This document shows positions 15,797 through 24,003 of a DNA stretch of 36,679 nt, piece after piece. Numbering within the stretch: the first letter of the stretch is position 1; every line of letters begins with the position of its first letter. Origin of the DNA: JAFDZO01 sp041859205 (GTDB lineage Bacteria; Bacteroidota; Ignavibacteria; Tepidaquicellales; Tepidaquicellaceae); contig JBHEKU010000241.1 of the NCBI GenBank assembly GCA_041859205.1, forward strand, positions 1 through 36,679. The letters run 5' to 3'. The notes below the pieces were generated by a model that made no database searches, was not told the origin of the DNA, and worked only from the letters and a program-made list of their open reading frames with translations. Made by a program: the position numbers and the translations under genes.

Positions 15797-15810
15797 CCCG
15801 CCTTCGCGGG
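15797..15810. repeat. REP-like GC-rich palindrome
   Basis: CCCGC (15797-15801) and GCGGG (15806-15810) form a 5-bp stem around CTTC and are followed by AATGAC. This GC-rich core is unlike the surrounding AT-rich DNA and resembles the short CGGGAATGAC-type interspersed palindromes found in many bacterial genomes. Confidence 0.6.
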
Positions 15811-15845
15811 AATGACAAGCAAGTGAAAGGAAAATGTGACAATAA

Positions 15846-15907
15846 TGTTACTTTTCAATTCACAATTAACAATTGATAATTAACAGAATGTAACAATGTT
15901 ACTTTTG
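15846..15907 (+). promoter_or_regulatory. Repeated TGTTACTTTT and candidate promoter of the DUF4159 gene
   Basis: TGTTACTTTT occurs at 15846-15855 and 15897-15906. The second copy contains TACTTTTG (15900-15907), an exact match to the Bacteroidota -7 box TAnnTTTG; in the first copy the last base is C. A TTG at 15873-15875 could be a loose -33 element, 24 bp upstream. This would start transcription about 80 bp before the ATG at 15996. Confidence 0.35.
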
Positions 15908-15995
15908 TATTGCATCACATTTGAAATCAGAAATCTGAGATTAAATGATGAAACTATTATCTCATCAACGAAGTAATACTTTAAAATACCTAATT

Positions 15996-16676
15996 ATGAA
16001 AATCTTAGCCTCTATAATAATACTCTTGACCATCAGTTCGATTTCGTACTCACAGACTGATGGCGTACAGAAGAACTCTTCGCCCTTCAAAATTGCGCGG
16101 CTGAAATATTCCGGCGGCGGCGACTGGTATAATGACCCTTCCGCAGAAGTGAACATGATGGACTATCTGAAAAAAAATACTACGGTAGATGTAGATGAGC
16201 CGAAATTCTATTCAGTCGATGTCGCCTCAGATGATATTTTTAATTACCCGTTCATTTTAATTACAGGACACGGAAATATTTCTTTCTCTGATAACGAAGC
16301 TGCCCGGTTAAGAAAATATTGTGAGAGCGGCGGGTTTTTATATGCCGATGATGACTACGGAATGGACGAAGCTTTTAAGCGCGAGATCAAAAAAGTTTTT
16401 CCGAACGATGAAATGAAAGAGCTTCCGTTCACGCATCCGATTTATAATTCGCAGTTTAAATTCCCGAACGGTCTTCCGAAAGTACACGAGCACGATGGCA
16501 AGCCGGCACAGGGATTCGGCATTTATAAAAACGGAAGGCTTTGCATGTACTATACTTACGAGACAAATATCTCCGACGGCTGGGCTGATACAAAGGAACA
16601 TAATGACCCGCCTGAAAAAAAGGAAGAGTCATTTAAGATGGGAGCAAATATAATTGTATATATGCTAAGCAATTAA
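15996..16676 (+). CDS. Exported DUF4159 domain protein
   Basis: I choose the ATG at 15996 because it starts a good signal peptide (MKILASIIILLTISSISYSQ). An in-frame ATG at 15945 would put 17 polar residues in front of it. The mature part of about 205 residues matches DUF4159: ARLKYSGGGDWYNDPSAEVN at the start, FILITGHGNISFSDNEAARL in the middle, and CESGGFLYADDDYGMD, which resembles the glutamine-amidotransferase-like fold around GGFLYADD. DUF4159 proteins are exported, of unknown function, and common in Bacteroidota and Planctomycetes. No catalytic Cys is obvious at the usual elbow. The gene ends 3 bp before the convergent helical-repeat gene. Confidence 0.85.
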   Translation: MKILASIIILLTISSISYSQTDGVQKNSSPFKIARLKYSGGGDWYNDPSAEVNMMDYLKKNTTVDVDEPKFYSVDVASDDIFNYPFILITGHGNISFSDNEAARLRKYCESGGFLYADDDYGMDEAFKREIKKVFPNDEMKELPFTHPIYNSQFKFPNGLPKVHEHDGKPAQGFGIYKNGRLCMYYTYETNISDGWADTKEHNDPPEKKEESFKMGANIIVYMLSN

Positions 16677-16679
16677 CAT

Positions 16680-18125
16680 TTACCTCAATAAATTATCAAT
16701 TTTACCTATGAGCCAGTCAATACTGACTGTATTAGGCGAGGAATTGATTTCGTGTTTCAGGTATTCAAGTTCATGTTTATCTTTGAAATCTTTTAACTTT
16801 AAAAGCTTACTTAATGCAGAAACAAAATTAACATGATTTTCTTTCAGTCTCGGGCCAATAACAACGTTGCTCTGTAAAAAACTTTTATAGGAATCCAGAA
16901 GCAAAATCAGTTCTTCAACTAAATTCAGTTCATAGTAAATCATAGCATATAAATTTTTTATTGCTATTTTATAAAACACATCTTCATTCTGTACTAATGC
17001 AAGAGAGCTGAGCGCATCGTTATAATTTTTATTTTTGAAATGTACTTTAGCCATATTAATATTTACAGCACTGTCTTTGCGCTCCGGCGCTAAGCGGTCT
17101 TCGAATTTTTGAATAAACTCAACTGCTTCATCTGTTTTACCCAAGTAAATTGATGCTGCTACAATGTTTGAGAACAAAACAGGATTGATAGGCTCAGTAG
17201 GATTTAATGATAGAATATCATTTTCAATCGAATATTTATAGATCTCATATTGCGCAACAGGTACTTCTTCACCCCTGATATTATTTTTGCGAACACAAAA
17301 ATTTGAAAGAGAGCCCATTAAATTATATCTTTCAGATTCATCAAGTCCGTTATTTTTATCGAAGAAAATTCTTCTTAACTCTAAAAAATATTTTTCTTCC
17401 ATGTTGCTTCTGTAAAGCATTGCCCTGTTGTAATGAAAGTTCAGGATTGGAATTTCTCTTAAGTTTGTTTTTTCGAGGTAGTCAATTATTTCATCCATGA
17501 AACTTAACTCAACTTTAACATTAAGGCTTCCGGATTTAGTAAGCAGATAATTGTATCGTTTTAAAATGGATAAAAGAAAATAATTAATAAGATTTTCCGA
17601 ATCTTTTGTATTCATATCTCCGGGAATATCTTTTTGAGTAAGTGGAATGAAAGCCTTACTGTCGATTGCATTTATCATCGTTTCCATTTTATACGATAGA
17701 AAAAAATAATCTTCATCTTTTGAGGGCATGCTTTCCAGTTCGGCTCTGTTTTTTTTCAGATGGATATTGAACAGGTCGTGTATTTTCCGGTCTGCAAGTT
17801 CTGCCATAAGAAATTCTTTATATGCGAACTCTTTTTCTCTCAGACGAGTCACTGCAAGAAATTCTTCTGCCAGTTTTAAGGCGGCTGCAAGCAGACCTCT
17901 TGCCGTACTATCGTTATATTTTTCACCCGGATAAACATGTTTGTATATGTTTTCCTTAGCCAGTTTAGGTGAGTCAAAATCAGGGAAACTTTTTGCTATT
18001 AGATCATAGAGCTTTATTATATTTGAATTTGTATTGAAGTAAGAAGACTTTACAAATTTTCCGAATTCTTTAAATTCTTTTTGGGAGAGCTTAGAAAGCA
18101 GCGATGCAAGTTTGCTGTTTTTCAT
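16680..18125 (-). CDS. Helical-repeat protein of unknown function (Bacteroidota type)
   Basis: This 481-residue protein is almost entirely alpha-helical, without signal peptide or membrane helix. The N-terminal ~100 residues form a distinct block: KEFKEFGKFVKSSYFN, FPDFDSPKLAKENIYKHVYP, then the hydrophobic helix ARGLLAAALKLAEEFL. The remainder (about 150-480) reads like degenerate TPR-type helical pairs (for example KVHFKNKNYNDALSSLALVQ). I associate this N-terminal block with uncharacterised Bacteroidota proteins. It is divergent from the chitinase-like gene, with 292 bp between them. A comparable protein is divergent from another T9SS cargo gene at 28307. A scaffold or regulatory role is possible but unproven. 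Confidence 0.7.
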   Translation of the reverse strand: MKNSKLASLLSKLSQKEFKEFGKFVKSSYFNTNSNIIKLYDLIAKSFPDFDSPKLAKENIYKHVYPGEKYNDSTARGLLAAALKLAEEFLAVTRLREKEFAYKEFLMAELADRKIHDLFNIHLKKNRAELESMPSKDEDYFFLSYKMETMINAIDSKAFIPLTQKDIPGDMNTKDSENLINYFLLSILKRYNYLLTKSGSLNVKVELSFMDEIIDYLEKTNLREIPILNFHYNRAMLYRSNMEEKYFLELRRIFFDKNNGLDESERYNLMGSLSNFCVRKNNIRGEEVPVAQYEIYKYSIENDILSLNPTEPINPVLFSNIVAASIYLGKTDEAVEFIQKFEDRLAPERKDSAVNINMAKVHFKNKNYNDALSSLALVQNEDVFYKIAIKNLYAMIYYELNLVEELILLLDSYKSFLQSNVVIGPRLKENHVNFVSALSKLLKLKDFKDKHELEYLKHEINSSPNTVSIDWLIGKIDNLLR

Positions 18126-18176
18126 GAAGTATTATTTCAAAAGTAAATGAACTTTTGCGGGAAAATGTTTAATATA

Positions 18177-18184
18177 CAAATATA
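18177..18184 (-). promoter_or_regulatory. Candidate -7 box for the helical-repeat gene
   Basis: On the minus strand this reads TATATTTG, an exact TAnnTTTG match, and would give a leader of about 45 nt. A second exact match (TACTTTTG, 18138-18145) lies closer to the start, and neither has a clear -33 element. Confidence 0.25.
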
Positions 18185-18365
18185 GCTTATTTACACTTAT
18201 AAATAAATTTAACATAAAAGTAACCTTACAAAAAAATTAACGCCAAATACTCACTTTAGTAAAACCTAAGTATTTTACTCTTTCTTTAATTATTTTAAAT
18301 TATATATTTAAAACTGCTAAAGCTAAAATATAACTTACATTTTAAGTACTTTAAGGTTTTTTCTG

Positions 18366-18397
18366 TTTGCAAATATTTATTTCAGTTTTTATCTTCG
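18366..18397 (+). promoter_or_regulatory. Candidate promoter of the GH18 gene
   Basis: TTTG (18366-18369) and TATCTTCG (18390-18397, one mismatch to TAnnTTTG) are separated by 20 bp, close to the Bacteroidota -33/-7 spacing. The ATG is 20 bp downstream of the -7 box, giving a short leader. Confidence 0.45.
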
Positions 18398-18417
18398 ATG
18401 AAATTTAAACCCCATAT

Positions 18418-19755
18418 ATGAAGAAATTCATTTTAGTCCTTGCTTTACTCTGCGGAAATATTGTACTAGCACAGTCACCCGCATTAGTAGGCTACTGGCA
18501 AAACTGGCAGGACTCGCAAAGTCCATACATTCACCTTACTCAGGTTGATACAACTTACAATGTGATTGAGGTATCATTTGCAATTCCTGCAGGCGGAACC
18601 ACTTACAATATGACGTTCACTCCCGATGCAGTTTCACAGGCTACATTGATATCGCAGATAGACAGCATGAAGGCAAAAGGGAAAAAAGTTGTTATTTCCA
18701 TAGGCGGCGCAACTGCTCAGGTTATCCTTAACGATGCTTCGCAGATGAATACATTTGTAAGCTCGATGACTTCCATTATAAATACTTATCACTTCGATGG
18801 AATTGATATAGACTTGGAAAACTCTACTACACTTACAGGAGGAACAATTGCAAATCCCACCGATGCAAAAATCATAAATCTGATTAACGGGATTAAACAG
18901 TTAATGACAAATTTCCGCAATACAAATCATAAAAAAATGTTTTTATCCATGGCTCCTGAAACAGCTTACGTTCAGGGAGGAATGTCAGCATTCGGCGGAA
19001 TATGGGGAGCGTATCTTCCTATCATTCACGCGCTGCGCGATTCAATTGATATACTACACGTTCAATTATATAATAGCGGGAGTATGTTTGGTATTGATGG
19101 ACGTGAGTACTTTCAGGGGACAGCGGACTTTATCGTTGCAATGACTGAAGCTGTCATCCACGGATTCAATACTGCAGGAGGACAATTCGCAGGACTAAGA
19201 GCAGACCAGGTTGCCGTTGGCTTACCTGCGTGCACAGGTGCTGCAGGCGCAGGTTCGTTTATTCATCCGGATACTGTTAGAGCTGCTATTAAATATTTGA
19301 TGGGAACAGGTCCGAAACCGGGAACATACACACGGCTGAACTCTTATCCTACTTTAAGAGGAATGATGACATGGTCAATTAACTGGGATAACACTACAAC
19401 CTGCCATACAACCAGATATGAATTTGCAAAAAACTTTGCGAGGATTTTTGCGCCGGGCTCTATTGGTATAGAAGAAAATTCTGAGACAGTAAAAGATTTC
19501 AGATTAAATCAGAATTATCCTAATCCTTTTAATCCTTCAACAGTAATAAGCTTTGAAGTCAACAAATCAGGGAACATCTCCATAGTTTTGTTTGATAATC
19601 TGGGAAAAGAAATACAAACACTGGTGAATGCTTTTTACACAGCCGGAAGCTACCAGATAAATTTCAACGCTGAGAATCTTACTGCAGGGACATACTATTA
19701 TAAACTAATATCAGGAGATTTTACTGAAACTAAAAAAATGGTATTGGTAAAATAA
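18418..19755 (+). CDS. Secreted GH18 chitinase-like glycosidase with T9SS tail
   Basis: The 445-residue protein has a signal peptide (1-19, ending VLAQ), a GH18 TIM-barrel domain (about 20-345) and a type IX sorting domain (361-445, opening FRLNQNYPNPFNPST and ending KMVLVK). In the barrel, strand 3 reads VVISIGG (91-97) and strand 4 is FDGIDIDLE (126-134), a complete DxxDxDxE motif with Glu134 as catalytic acid. LHVQLYNSG and MTWSINWD are the later conserved strands. It should hydrolyse chitin or related beta-1,4-linked N-acetylglucosamine polymers outside the cell. No separate chitin-binding domain is seen. Substrate specificity within GH18 is inferred. Confidence 0.92.
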   Translation: MKKFILVLALLCGNIVLAQSPALVGYWQNWQDSQSPYIHLTQVDTTYNVIEVSFAIPAGGTTYNMTFTPDAVSQATLISQIDSMKAKGKKVVISIGGATAQVILNDASQMNTFVSSMTSIINTYHFDGIDIDLENSTTLTGGTIANPTDAKIINLINGIKQLMTNFRNTNHKKMFLSMAPETAYVQGGMSAFGGIWGAYLPIIHALRDSIDILHVQLYNSGSMFGIDGREYFQGTADFIVAMTEAVIHGFNTAGGQFAGLRADQVAVGLPACTGAAGAGSFIHPDTVRAAIKYLMGTGPKPGTYTRLNSYPTLRGMMTWSINWDNTTTCHTTRYEFAKNFARIFAPGSIGIEENSETVKDFRLNQNYPNPFNPSTVISFEVNKSGNISIVLFDNLGKEIQTLVNAFYTAGSYQINFNAENLTAGTYYYKLISGDFTETKKMVLVK

Positions 19756-19774
19756 ATTTTCATAACATATAAAT

Positions 19775-19812
19775 CCTCCTTATAAAGACTAAATTTTAAT
19801 AAGGAGGTTTAC
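19775..19812 (+). terminator. Hairpin downstream of the GH18 gene
   Basis: CCTCCTTAT (19775-19783) and ATAAGGAGG (19799-19807) form a perfect 9-bp stem with a 15-nt loop. The following GTTTACATTA lacks a strong T-run, so termination may be partial. The stem contains an anti-Shine-Dalgarno-like CCTCCT, but no gene starts immediately after it. Confidence 0.55.
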
Positions 19813-19855
19813 ATTACCCCTATAAATTCTTCTTTTAATTAAAAAAGAATAGTTG

Positions 19856-19863
19856 TATAATTG
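19856..19863 (+). promoter_or_regulatory. Weak -7-like box before the Omp28-type gene
   Basis: TATAATTG differs from TAnnTTTG at one position and sits 27 bp before the ATG at 19891. No clear -33 element is visible. Confidence 0.25.
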
Positions 19864-19890
19864 AGTTCAACTTAAAAAGCGGGAATAGTA

Positions 19891-21795
19891 ATGAAATCAA
19901 ATTCTACTATCGGGATTGCTGTTAAAACGTTTCTCTTAATGACAGCATTCTTGTTAATTTTTAGTAGCGGTAAATCTTACGCTGCAGTAAGTCTAATTGA
20001 AGACTTTGAAAATACGTCCTTCCCACCTTCCGGATGGACACTTGCTCATACAGGTTCTTATGACTGGATAAGAACATCTTATTGCAGCGGCTACGGAAAC
20101 GGTTCTGCATCAGCTATGTTCGATTTTTACGATTATCAATCAGGAACGTTCGACTTAATAACAAGAAGCTTCTCTGTTTCCGGCGCAGGTGACTCGGTGA
20201 AGTTCGATCATGCTTATGCTCCTGCAACTAATGAACAGGATAAACTGGAAGTTTACACTTCAACCAATGGCGGCACTACATGGACATTATTAATTTCTTT
20301 ATTAGGTGGAGCCTCAGGACCATTAAGAACCGGTAATCCTACACAGGGACTTTTTAAACCGACTGCTTCTCAATGGGCTACAAAATCTTATGCGCTGCCG
20401 GTAGGTACAAACAAAGTAAAGTTCTCTGCAGTGACTGCTTTCGGAAATAATTTATATATGGATAATGTGAAAATAGGAACACCTTTCACTACTGATATAG
20501 GTGTAAATAGTATATCAGATCCTAAATGGGGAATCACACCTCAGCAGAAGGGACCCAAAGTATCGGTTAGAAATTACGGAACGTCATCATCTTCGTTTGA
20601 TGTTACAACAACAATTTCTCCCGGCGGATATACAAATACAATGCCTGTAAGCAATCTTGCACCCGGTGCATCGCAGGTACTTACATTTCCAAATTTCAAT
20701 TTTGCAACTCCGGGAACATATACAATAAAATCATACACAGTAAGCGGCTCTGACCTGAATCATTCAAATGATACTATAACAAACAGCTTAATCGTAACTT
20801 CAAATCTTCGTAATGCTGTGCTTGAGTATTGCACAGGTACGTGGTGCCAATGGTGCCCTTGCGGAGAGCATGAAGTTGAGCATTTAAAAGAATTATTTCC
20901 GGGTACAGTTGTTCTTGCGTATCACGGAGCAAGCTCTGACCCATGGAAAACTTTTAACGGCCAGGGAATAATTCCTGCACTTGGTTTCACAGGATATCCA
21001 TCAGGATTAATTGACAGAAAGCGCGGAACAAACAGCGGCTGGGGTTCATTCTTCACTGACGGTGAATACAGGTACTCAACAGCTCCGGCATCAGATGTTG
21101 CAATCTCAATTACAAATCAGACTTATAATCCTGTTACCAAGCAGCTGACCGTAAATCTGAATGCAACAGCAATGTCTACATTATCAGGTCAATACAAAGT
21201 GAACTACGTTATCACTGAAGATAATATGGTTTATGCTCAGACAGGAAATTCATATTGTACAGGAAGCTCAACATGGGTGCATAACTGGACAGTAAGAAAT
21301 GTAGTAAATACTATGACCGGTGATAATGTAAACTCAGGTGCATGGAACGGCGGACAATCTATTCCGCTAACGTTTAATGTTACTCTTGATGCCGGATGGA
21401 TTGCAGGTAACTGTAAGTTCAACGTAATAATTTTCAAAGACAGCGGAGTACTTAATACTTCAGAAATGTCTCAGGGAATTCAGGGTAATGTTGTACCAAC
21501 AGGTCTTGGAAATATAGGCAGTGAAATACCTGCTAAATTCGAACTGTCTCAGAACTATCCTAATCCCTTCAACCCGGCAACAAGCATAAAATTTGCTATT
21601 CCTAAAGACGGCTTTGCAAGTCTTAAAGTATATAATATGCTGGGTCAGTTAGTAGGAACTTATCTGGACGGATTTATAAAAGCGGGTTACTACAATGCCG
21701 GCGTAGACGGTTCTGAATTATCAAGCGGTATTTATTTTTATACTCTTACTACAAAAGACTTTGTAGAAACAAAGAAAATGAATTTAGTAAAATAG
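19891..21795 (+). CDS. Secreted multidomain protein: anchor-J, Omp28-like, T9SS tail
   Basis: The 634-residue protein has a signal peptide (about 1-32), a jelly-roll/choice-of-anchor J-like domain (about 36-197, starting IEDFENTSFPPSGWT), and a CARDB-like beta-sandwich (about 203-305). An Omp28-type domain follows (about 308-530), then the type IX sorting domain (549-634, KFELSQNYPNPFNPATS, ending KMNLVK). The Omp28 domain shows YCTGTWCQWCPCGEHEVE, with Cys314, Cys319, Cys322 and Cys324; the CxxC pair and following GYPSGLIDR recall a thioredoxin-like fold, as in other Omp28 proteins. It is probably surface-exposed after T9SS export. Whether the cysteines are redox-active is unknown. A strong terminator follows. 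Confidence 0.85.
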   Translation: MKSNSTIGIAVKTFLLMTAFLLIFSSGKSYAAVSLIEDFENTSFPPSGWTLAHTGSYDWIRTSYCSGYGNGSASAMFDFYDYQSGTFDLITRSFSVSGAGDSVKFDHAYAPATNEQDKLEVYTSTNGGTTWTLLISLLGGASGPLRTGNPTQGLFKPTASQWATKSYALPVGTNKVKFSAVTAFGNNLYMDNVKIGTPFTTDIGVNSISDPKWGITPQQKGPKVSVRNYGTSSSSFDVTTTISPGGYTNTMPVSNLAPGASQVLTFPNFNFATPGTYTIKSYTVSGSDLNHSNDTITNSLIVTSNLRNAVLEYCTGTWCQWCPCGEHEVEHLKELFPGTVVLAYHGASSDPWKTFNGQGIIPALGFTGYPSGLIDRKRGTNSGWGSFFTDGEYRYSTAPASDVAISITNQTYNPVTKQLTVNLNATAMSTLSGQYKVNYVITEDNMVYAQTGNSYCTGSSTWVHNWTVRNVVNTMTGDNVNSGAWNGGQSIPLTFNVTLDAGWIAGNCKFNVIIFKDSGVLNTSEMSQGIQGNVVPTGLGNIGSEIPAKFELSQNYPNPFNPATSIKFAIPKDGFASLKVYNMLGQLVGTYLDGFIKAGYYNAGVDGSELSSGIYFYTLTTKDFVETKKMNLVK

Positions 21796-21822
21796 CTCTT
21801 AATTAAATTTTTAGCATTAATT

Positions 21823-21855
21823 TGCCGTGAATGAATTTTCATTCGCGGCATTTTT
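21823..21855 (+). terminator. Rho-independent terminator after the Omp28-type gene
   Basis: TGCCGTGAAT (21823-21832) pairs with ATTCGCGGCA (21841-21850), ten pairs with one G-U, and GAA/TTC extends the stem inward. TTTTT follows at 21851-21855. An in-frame ATG at 21831 for the cupin gene lies inside this hairpin, which argues against using it as a start. Confidence 0.85.
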
Positions 21856-21869
21856 ATAATTATAAAATT

Positions 21870-22253
21870 ATGAGTGAAGAAAAAAATTATAATATACTTC
21901 AGGGAATAAAATTTGAACATCTGCAAACAATTGATGTAGGAAATATTGTAAAAGAAAATAATGAGAAATGGATAAACCATACTCTGACAAAAGTTAACGA
22001 TAGTCTTGTAAGGCTTGCAATAATAGAGGGAGAATTTCACTGGCATAAACATGATAATGAAGACGAATTTTTCTTTGTGCTTGAAGGAAAATTATTAATG
22101 GATATAGAGGAGAACGGTGCAAGAAGAACGGTTGAGTTAAATCCTATGCAGGGAATTACAATTTCAAAAGGAGTTATGCACTGTCCCCGCGCTCCGCAGA
22201 AAACTGTTATAATGCTTTTTGAAAATGATGGAATAATATCTACAGGTGATTGA
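21870..22253 (+). CDS. Small single-domain cupin protein
   Basis: This 127-residue cytoplasmic protein starts at the ATG at 21870; the upstream in-frame ATG at 21831 is part of a terminator. Cupin motif 1 is complete: His59, His61, Glu66 and Gly73 in the spacing HxH-x4-E-x6-G, within FHWHKHDNEDEFFFVLEG. Motif 2 contributes His104 in ISKGVMHCPRAP. These four residues would bind a divalent metal. Close relatives are annotated only as cupin-domain proteins, covering sugar isomerases, dioxygenases and small-molecule sensors, so no substrate can be given. It stands alone between the terminator and the M48 protease gene 59 bp downstream. Confidence 0.88.
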   Translation: MSEEKNYNILQGIKFEHLQTIDVGNIVKENNEKWINHTLTKVNDSLVRLAIIEGEFHWHKHDNEDEFFFVLEGKLLMDIEENGARRTVELNPMQGITISKGVMHCPRAPQKTVIMLFENDGIISTGD

Positions 22254-22312
22254 TATTAAAGGAACGTAAAACACATTTAGAAAGTTAGATAAGCAGTAAG
22301 AAAAAACAGAGA

Positions 22313-23080
22313 ATGAATAATTTTAAAGGCCGTATAGTTATAGCAGTTATCATTGCCATTATAGGAGTAATAACTTATTTCAGTAAAACTGAAACAAATC
22401 CTATTACCGGTGAAAAGCAAAGAGTCAGTCTTTCTGTTGACCAGGAAATTCAGTTAGGTTTGCAGGCGGCACCTGAGCTGATACAGGAAATGGGCGGCGA
22501 GGCACGCGATTCAAAACTTAATGCTTACATTGATAAAGTCGGGAATAGAGTTCTTTCAAGCACAGAGGCAGGTAAGTCTCCCTTTAAATTCGAGTTTTAT
22601 TTGTTAGCAGACAATAAAACCGTTAATGCATTCGCTCTACCCGGCGGACAGGTTTTTATTACAATGGGATTATACAAACTTTTAAAATCGGAAGGCCAGC
22701 TTGCAGGAGTACTCGGTCATGAAATCGGTCACGTTATAAACCGTCATGGCTCGGAGCATATGGCAAAACACGAATTGACACAGCAGCTTGTACAGGCTAC
22801 TCAGGTTGCAAGCGGCGGATACGACCAGGGAATGATTGCTCAATACGTTGGGCAAATGGTAAATTTAAAATACGGACGTGACGATGAAATTGAATCTGAT
22901 AAGTATGGTGTGAAATATTTAGTCGAAAGCGGATACAAGCCTGAGGCTATGATAGAAGTAATGGAAATATTGAATGATGCTTCGGGAAAAAATAAATCAC
23001 CTGAATTTTTGAGTTCACATCCGAATCCAGAAAACAGAATTCAGAAGATTAAAGAGTATATAGAGCAGTATAAAAAGTAA
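22313..23080 (+). CDS. M48-family zinc metalloprotease
   Basis: The 255-residue protein begins with one hydrophobic helix (about 8-23) that anchors it in the inner membrane or acts as a signal peptide. The protease domain (about 38-250) has the zinc motif HEIGH (136-140) followed by VINRHGSEHM, and the third ligand Glu192 in DEIESDKYGV. The SSHPNPENRIQKI segment near 233-245 is the conserved C-terminal signature of BepA/LoiP/YcaL-type periplasmic M48 peptidases. There is no lipobox Cys, unlike E. coli LoiP, and no TPR domain, unlike BepA. A role in degrading misfolded envelope proteins is inferred from the family. Its stop abuts the convergent Nudix gene. Confidence 0.92.
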   Translation: MNNFKGRIVIAVIIAIIGVITYFSKTETNPITGEKQRVSLSVDQEIQLGLQAAPELIQEMGGEARDSKLNAYIDKVGNRVLSSTEAGKSPFKFEFYLLADNKTVNAFALPGGQVFITMGLYKLLKSEGQLAGVLGHEIGHVINRHGSEHMAKHELTQQLVQATQVASGGYDQGMIAQYVGQMVNLKYGRDDEIESDKYGVKYLVESGYKPEAMIEVMEILNDASGKNKSPEFLSSHPNPENRIQKIKEYIEQYKK

Positions 23081-23533
23081 TTAAGAATTTGTGAAGAGAT
23101 AAGTAATTGAGTTCTTTTCTAATATCTCGGCTAGTTCGTTTGTAGGATAAATTCTGTAATTTTTTAAATCGCTCTTATGAATCCACATTGTGCAATGCAT
23201 GCCTGTATCCGGTACTAACGGTACTCCGATTTTTTGAGAACTATCAAGTAACGTACAGGTAAAAATAGTTTCTACCTGATGAATTCCTCCCGCCCATATT
23301 TCTACATCGGGTTCACTTGAAATAAATTCCCTTACCATAACAATTTTTTCTATTCTCACGTCAAGGCAGGTTTCTTCTTTAAACTCACGAACTACAGTAT
23401 CAGCTAAAGATTCTCCTGTTTCATGTTTTCCACCGGGCAAAGAATAGTATATTCCTTTAGTATCGGAATATTGTATAAATAAAATTTTATTATCCTGCTC
23501 CAAAATTCCTTTTGCAGCTATTCTGTATTTCAT
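23081..23533 (-). CDS. Nudix hydrolase
   Basis: The 150-residue cytoplasmic protein is a single Nudix fold. The Nudix box GGKHETGESLADTVVREF continues as KEETCL and fits Gx5Ex7REUxEExGU, with Gly35, Glu41, Arg49, Glu50, Glu53 and Glu54 all present. The late Gly of the consensus is Cys56 here. The metal-binding glutamates are intact, so it should hydrolyse a nucleoside diphosphate linked to another moiety. The actual substrate cannot be told. It is 11 bp downstream of the DUF1569 gene and likely co-transcribed with it. Confidence 0.92.
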   Translation of the reverse strand: MKYRIAAKGILEQDNKILFIQYSDTKGIYYSLPGGKHETGESLADTVVREFKEETCLDVRIEKIVMVREFISSEPDVEIWAGGIHQVETIFTCTLLDSSQKIGVPLVPDTGMHCTMWIHKSDLKNYRIYPTNELAEILEKNSITYLFTNS

Positions 23534-23544
23534 GTTTGATTTAA

Positions 23545-23985
23545 TTATACTCCGAACTGCCGAAGGTGATGGTCAAGGTGTTTGTATTGTAGCTCCCCCC
23601 ACTGTGTTTCAGTCATTTCACCCATAAAAGGATGAACAAAATCTTTGATACAGCCCCTATGAAATCTTTGAATGATCTCAATAATTCTTTCTTTTTGAAG
23701 ATTAAAATCTTGTGGTGTATTAACCTGAAATGATTTTGGAGCAGGTGCGCTTTTTTTAAAAGGACGTTCGCTTAACAGAATTTTCTTTACTAATCCTCCC
23801 AATATTTTACCAAGAACTTGTCTTGGTGGTTTAGGGTTTGTTAAAGTAAGTTCAAGTGGTAAAATACTATGAGCCAACATTTGCGCAATACTCATCTTCC
23901 CCCATAGGGGTTTTGAATCAGCTGTAAGTTTATTAATACGATCTAGTATTTCCTGCCGGGGTGAATCGTCAAAAAGATTTTTCAT
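23545..23985 (-). CDS. DUF1569 domain protein (DinB-like helical fold)
   Basis: This 146-residue soluble protein matches DUF1569, a DinB/YfiT-like four-helix family. WGKMSIAQMLAHSILPLE (about 28-45) has the first putative metal-ligand His, and the C-terminus TETQWGELQYKHLDHHLRQF (about 125-144) carries the paired histidines. Such proteins are often metal-dependent, with some members linked to thiol transferase chemistry, but DUF1569 itself has no assigned reaction that I know. It precedes the Nudix gene on the same strand and follows the secreted nuclease-fold gene with an 18-bp gap. Confidence 0.82.
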   Translation of the reverse strand: MKNLFDDSPRQEILDRINKLTADSKPLWGKMSIAQMLAHSILPLELTLTNPKPPRQVLGKILGGLVKKILLSERPFKKSAPAPKSFQVNTPQDFNLQKERIIEIIQRFHRGCIKDFVHPFMGEMTETQWGELQYKHLDHHLRQFGV

Positions 23986-24003
23986 ATAACGAATTATTAA
24001 AAA

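Larger units (their letters stand above)
15224..15944. other. Non-coding repeat-dense interval (721 bp)
   Basis: No plausible gene is seen on either strand. The interval lies between the divergent ABC operon (-) and the DUF4159 gene (+). It holds at least six different repeat types packed together: a nested inverted repeat, a 14-bp-period repeat, an 8-bp tandem array, a 7-bp tandem array, three spaced copies of a 21-bp element, and a GC-rich palindrome. These are listed separately. Such composite simple-sequence intergenic regions occur in other Bacteroidota, from memory. Confidence 0.75.

Noticed and set aside
15945..15995. Upstream start for the DUF4159 protein
   Set aside because: It adds 17 polar residues before an otherwise ideal signal peptide starting at 15996.
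21831..21869. Upstream in-frame start for the cupin gene
   Set aside because: The ATG lies inside the strong terminator hairpin of the previous gene, and the added residues look non-coding.
23081..23533. Nudix box Gly-to-Cys change as loss of function
   Set aside because: The metal-binding Glu residues and the Arg are intact, and this Gly is tolerant in many Nudix subfamilies.
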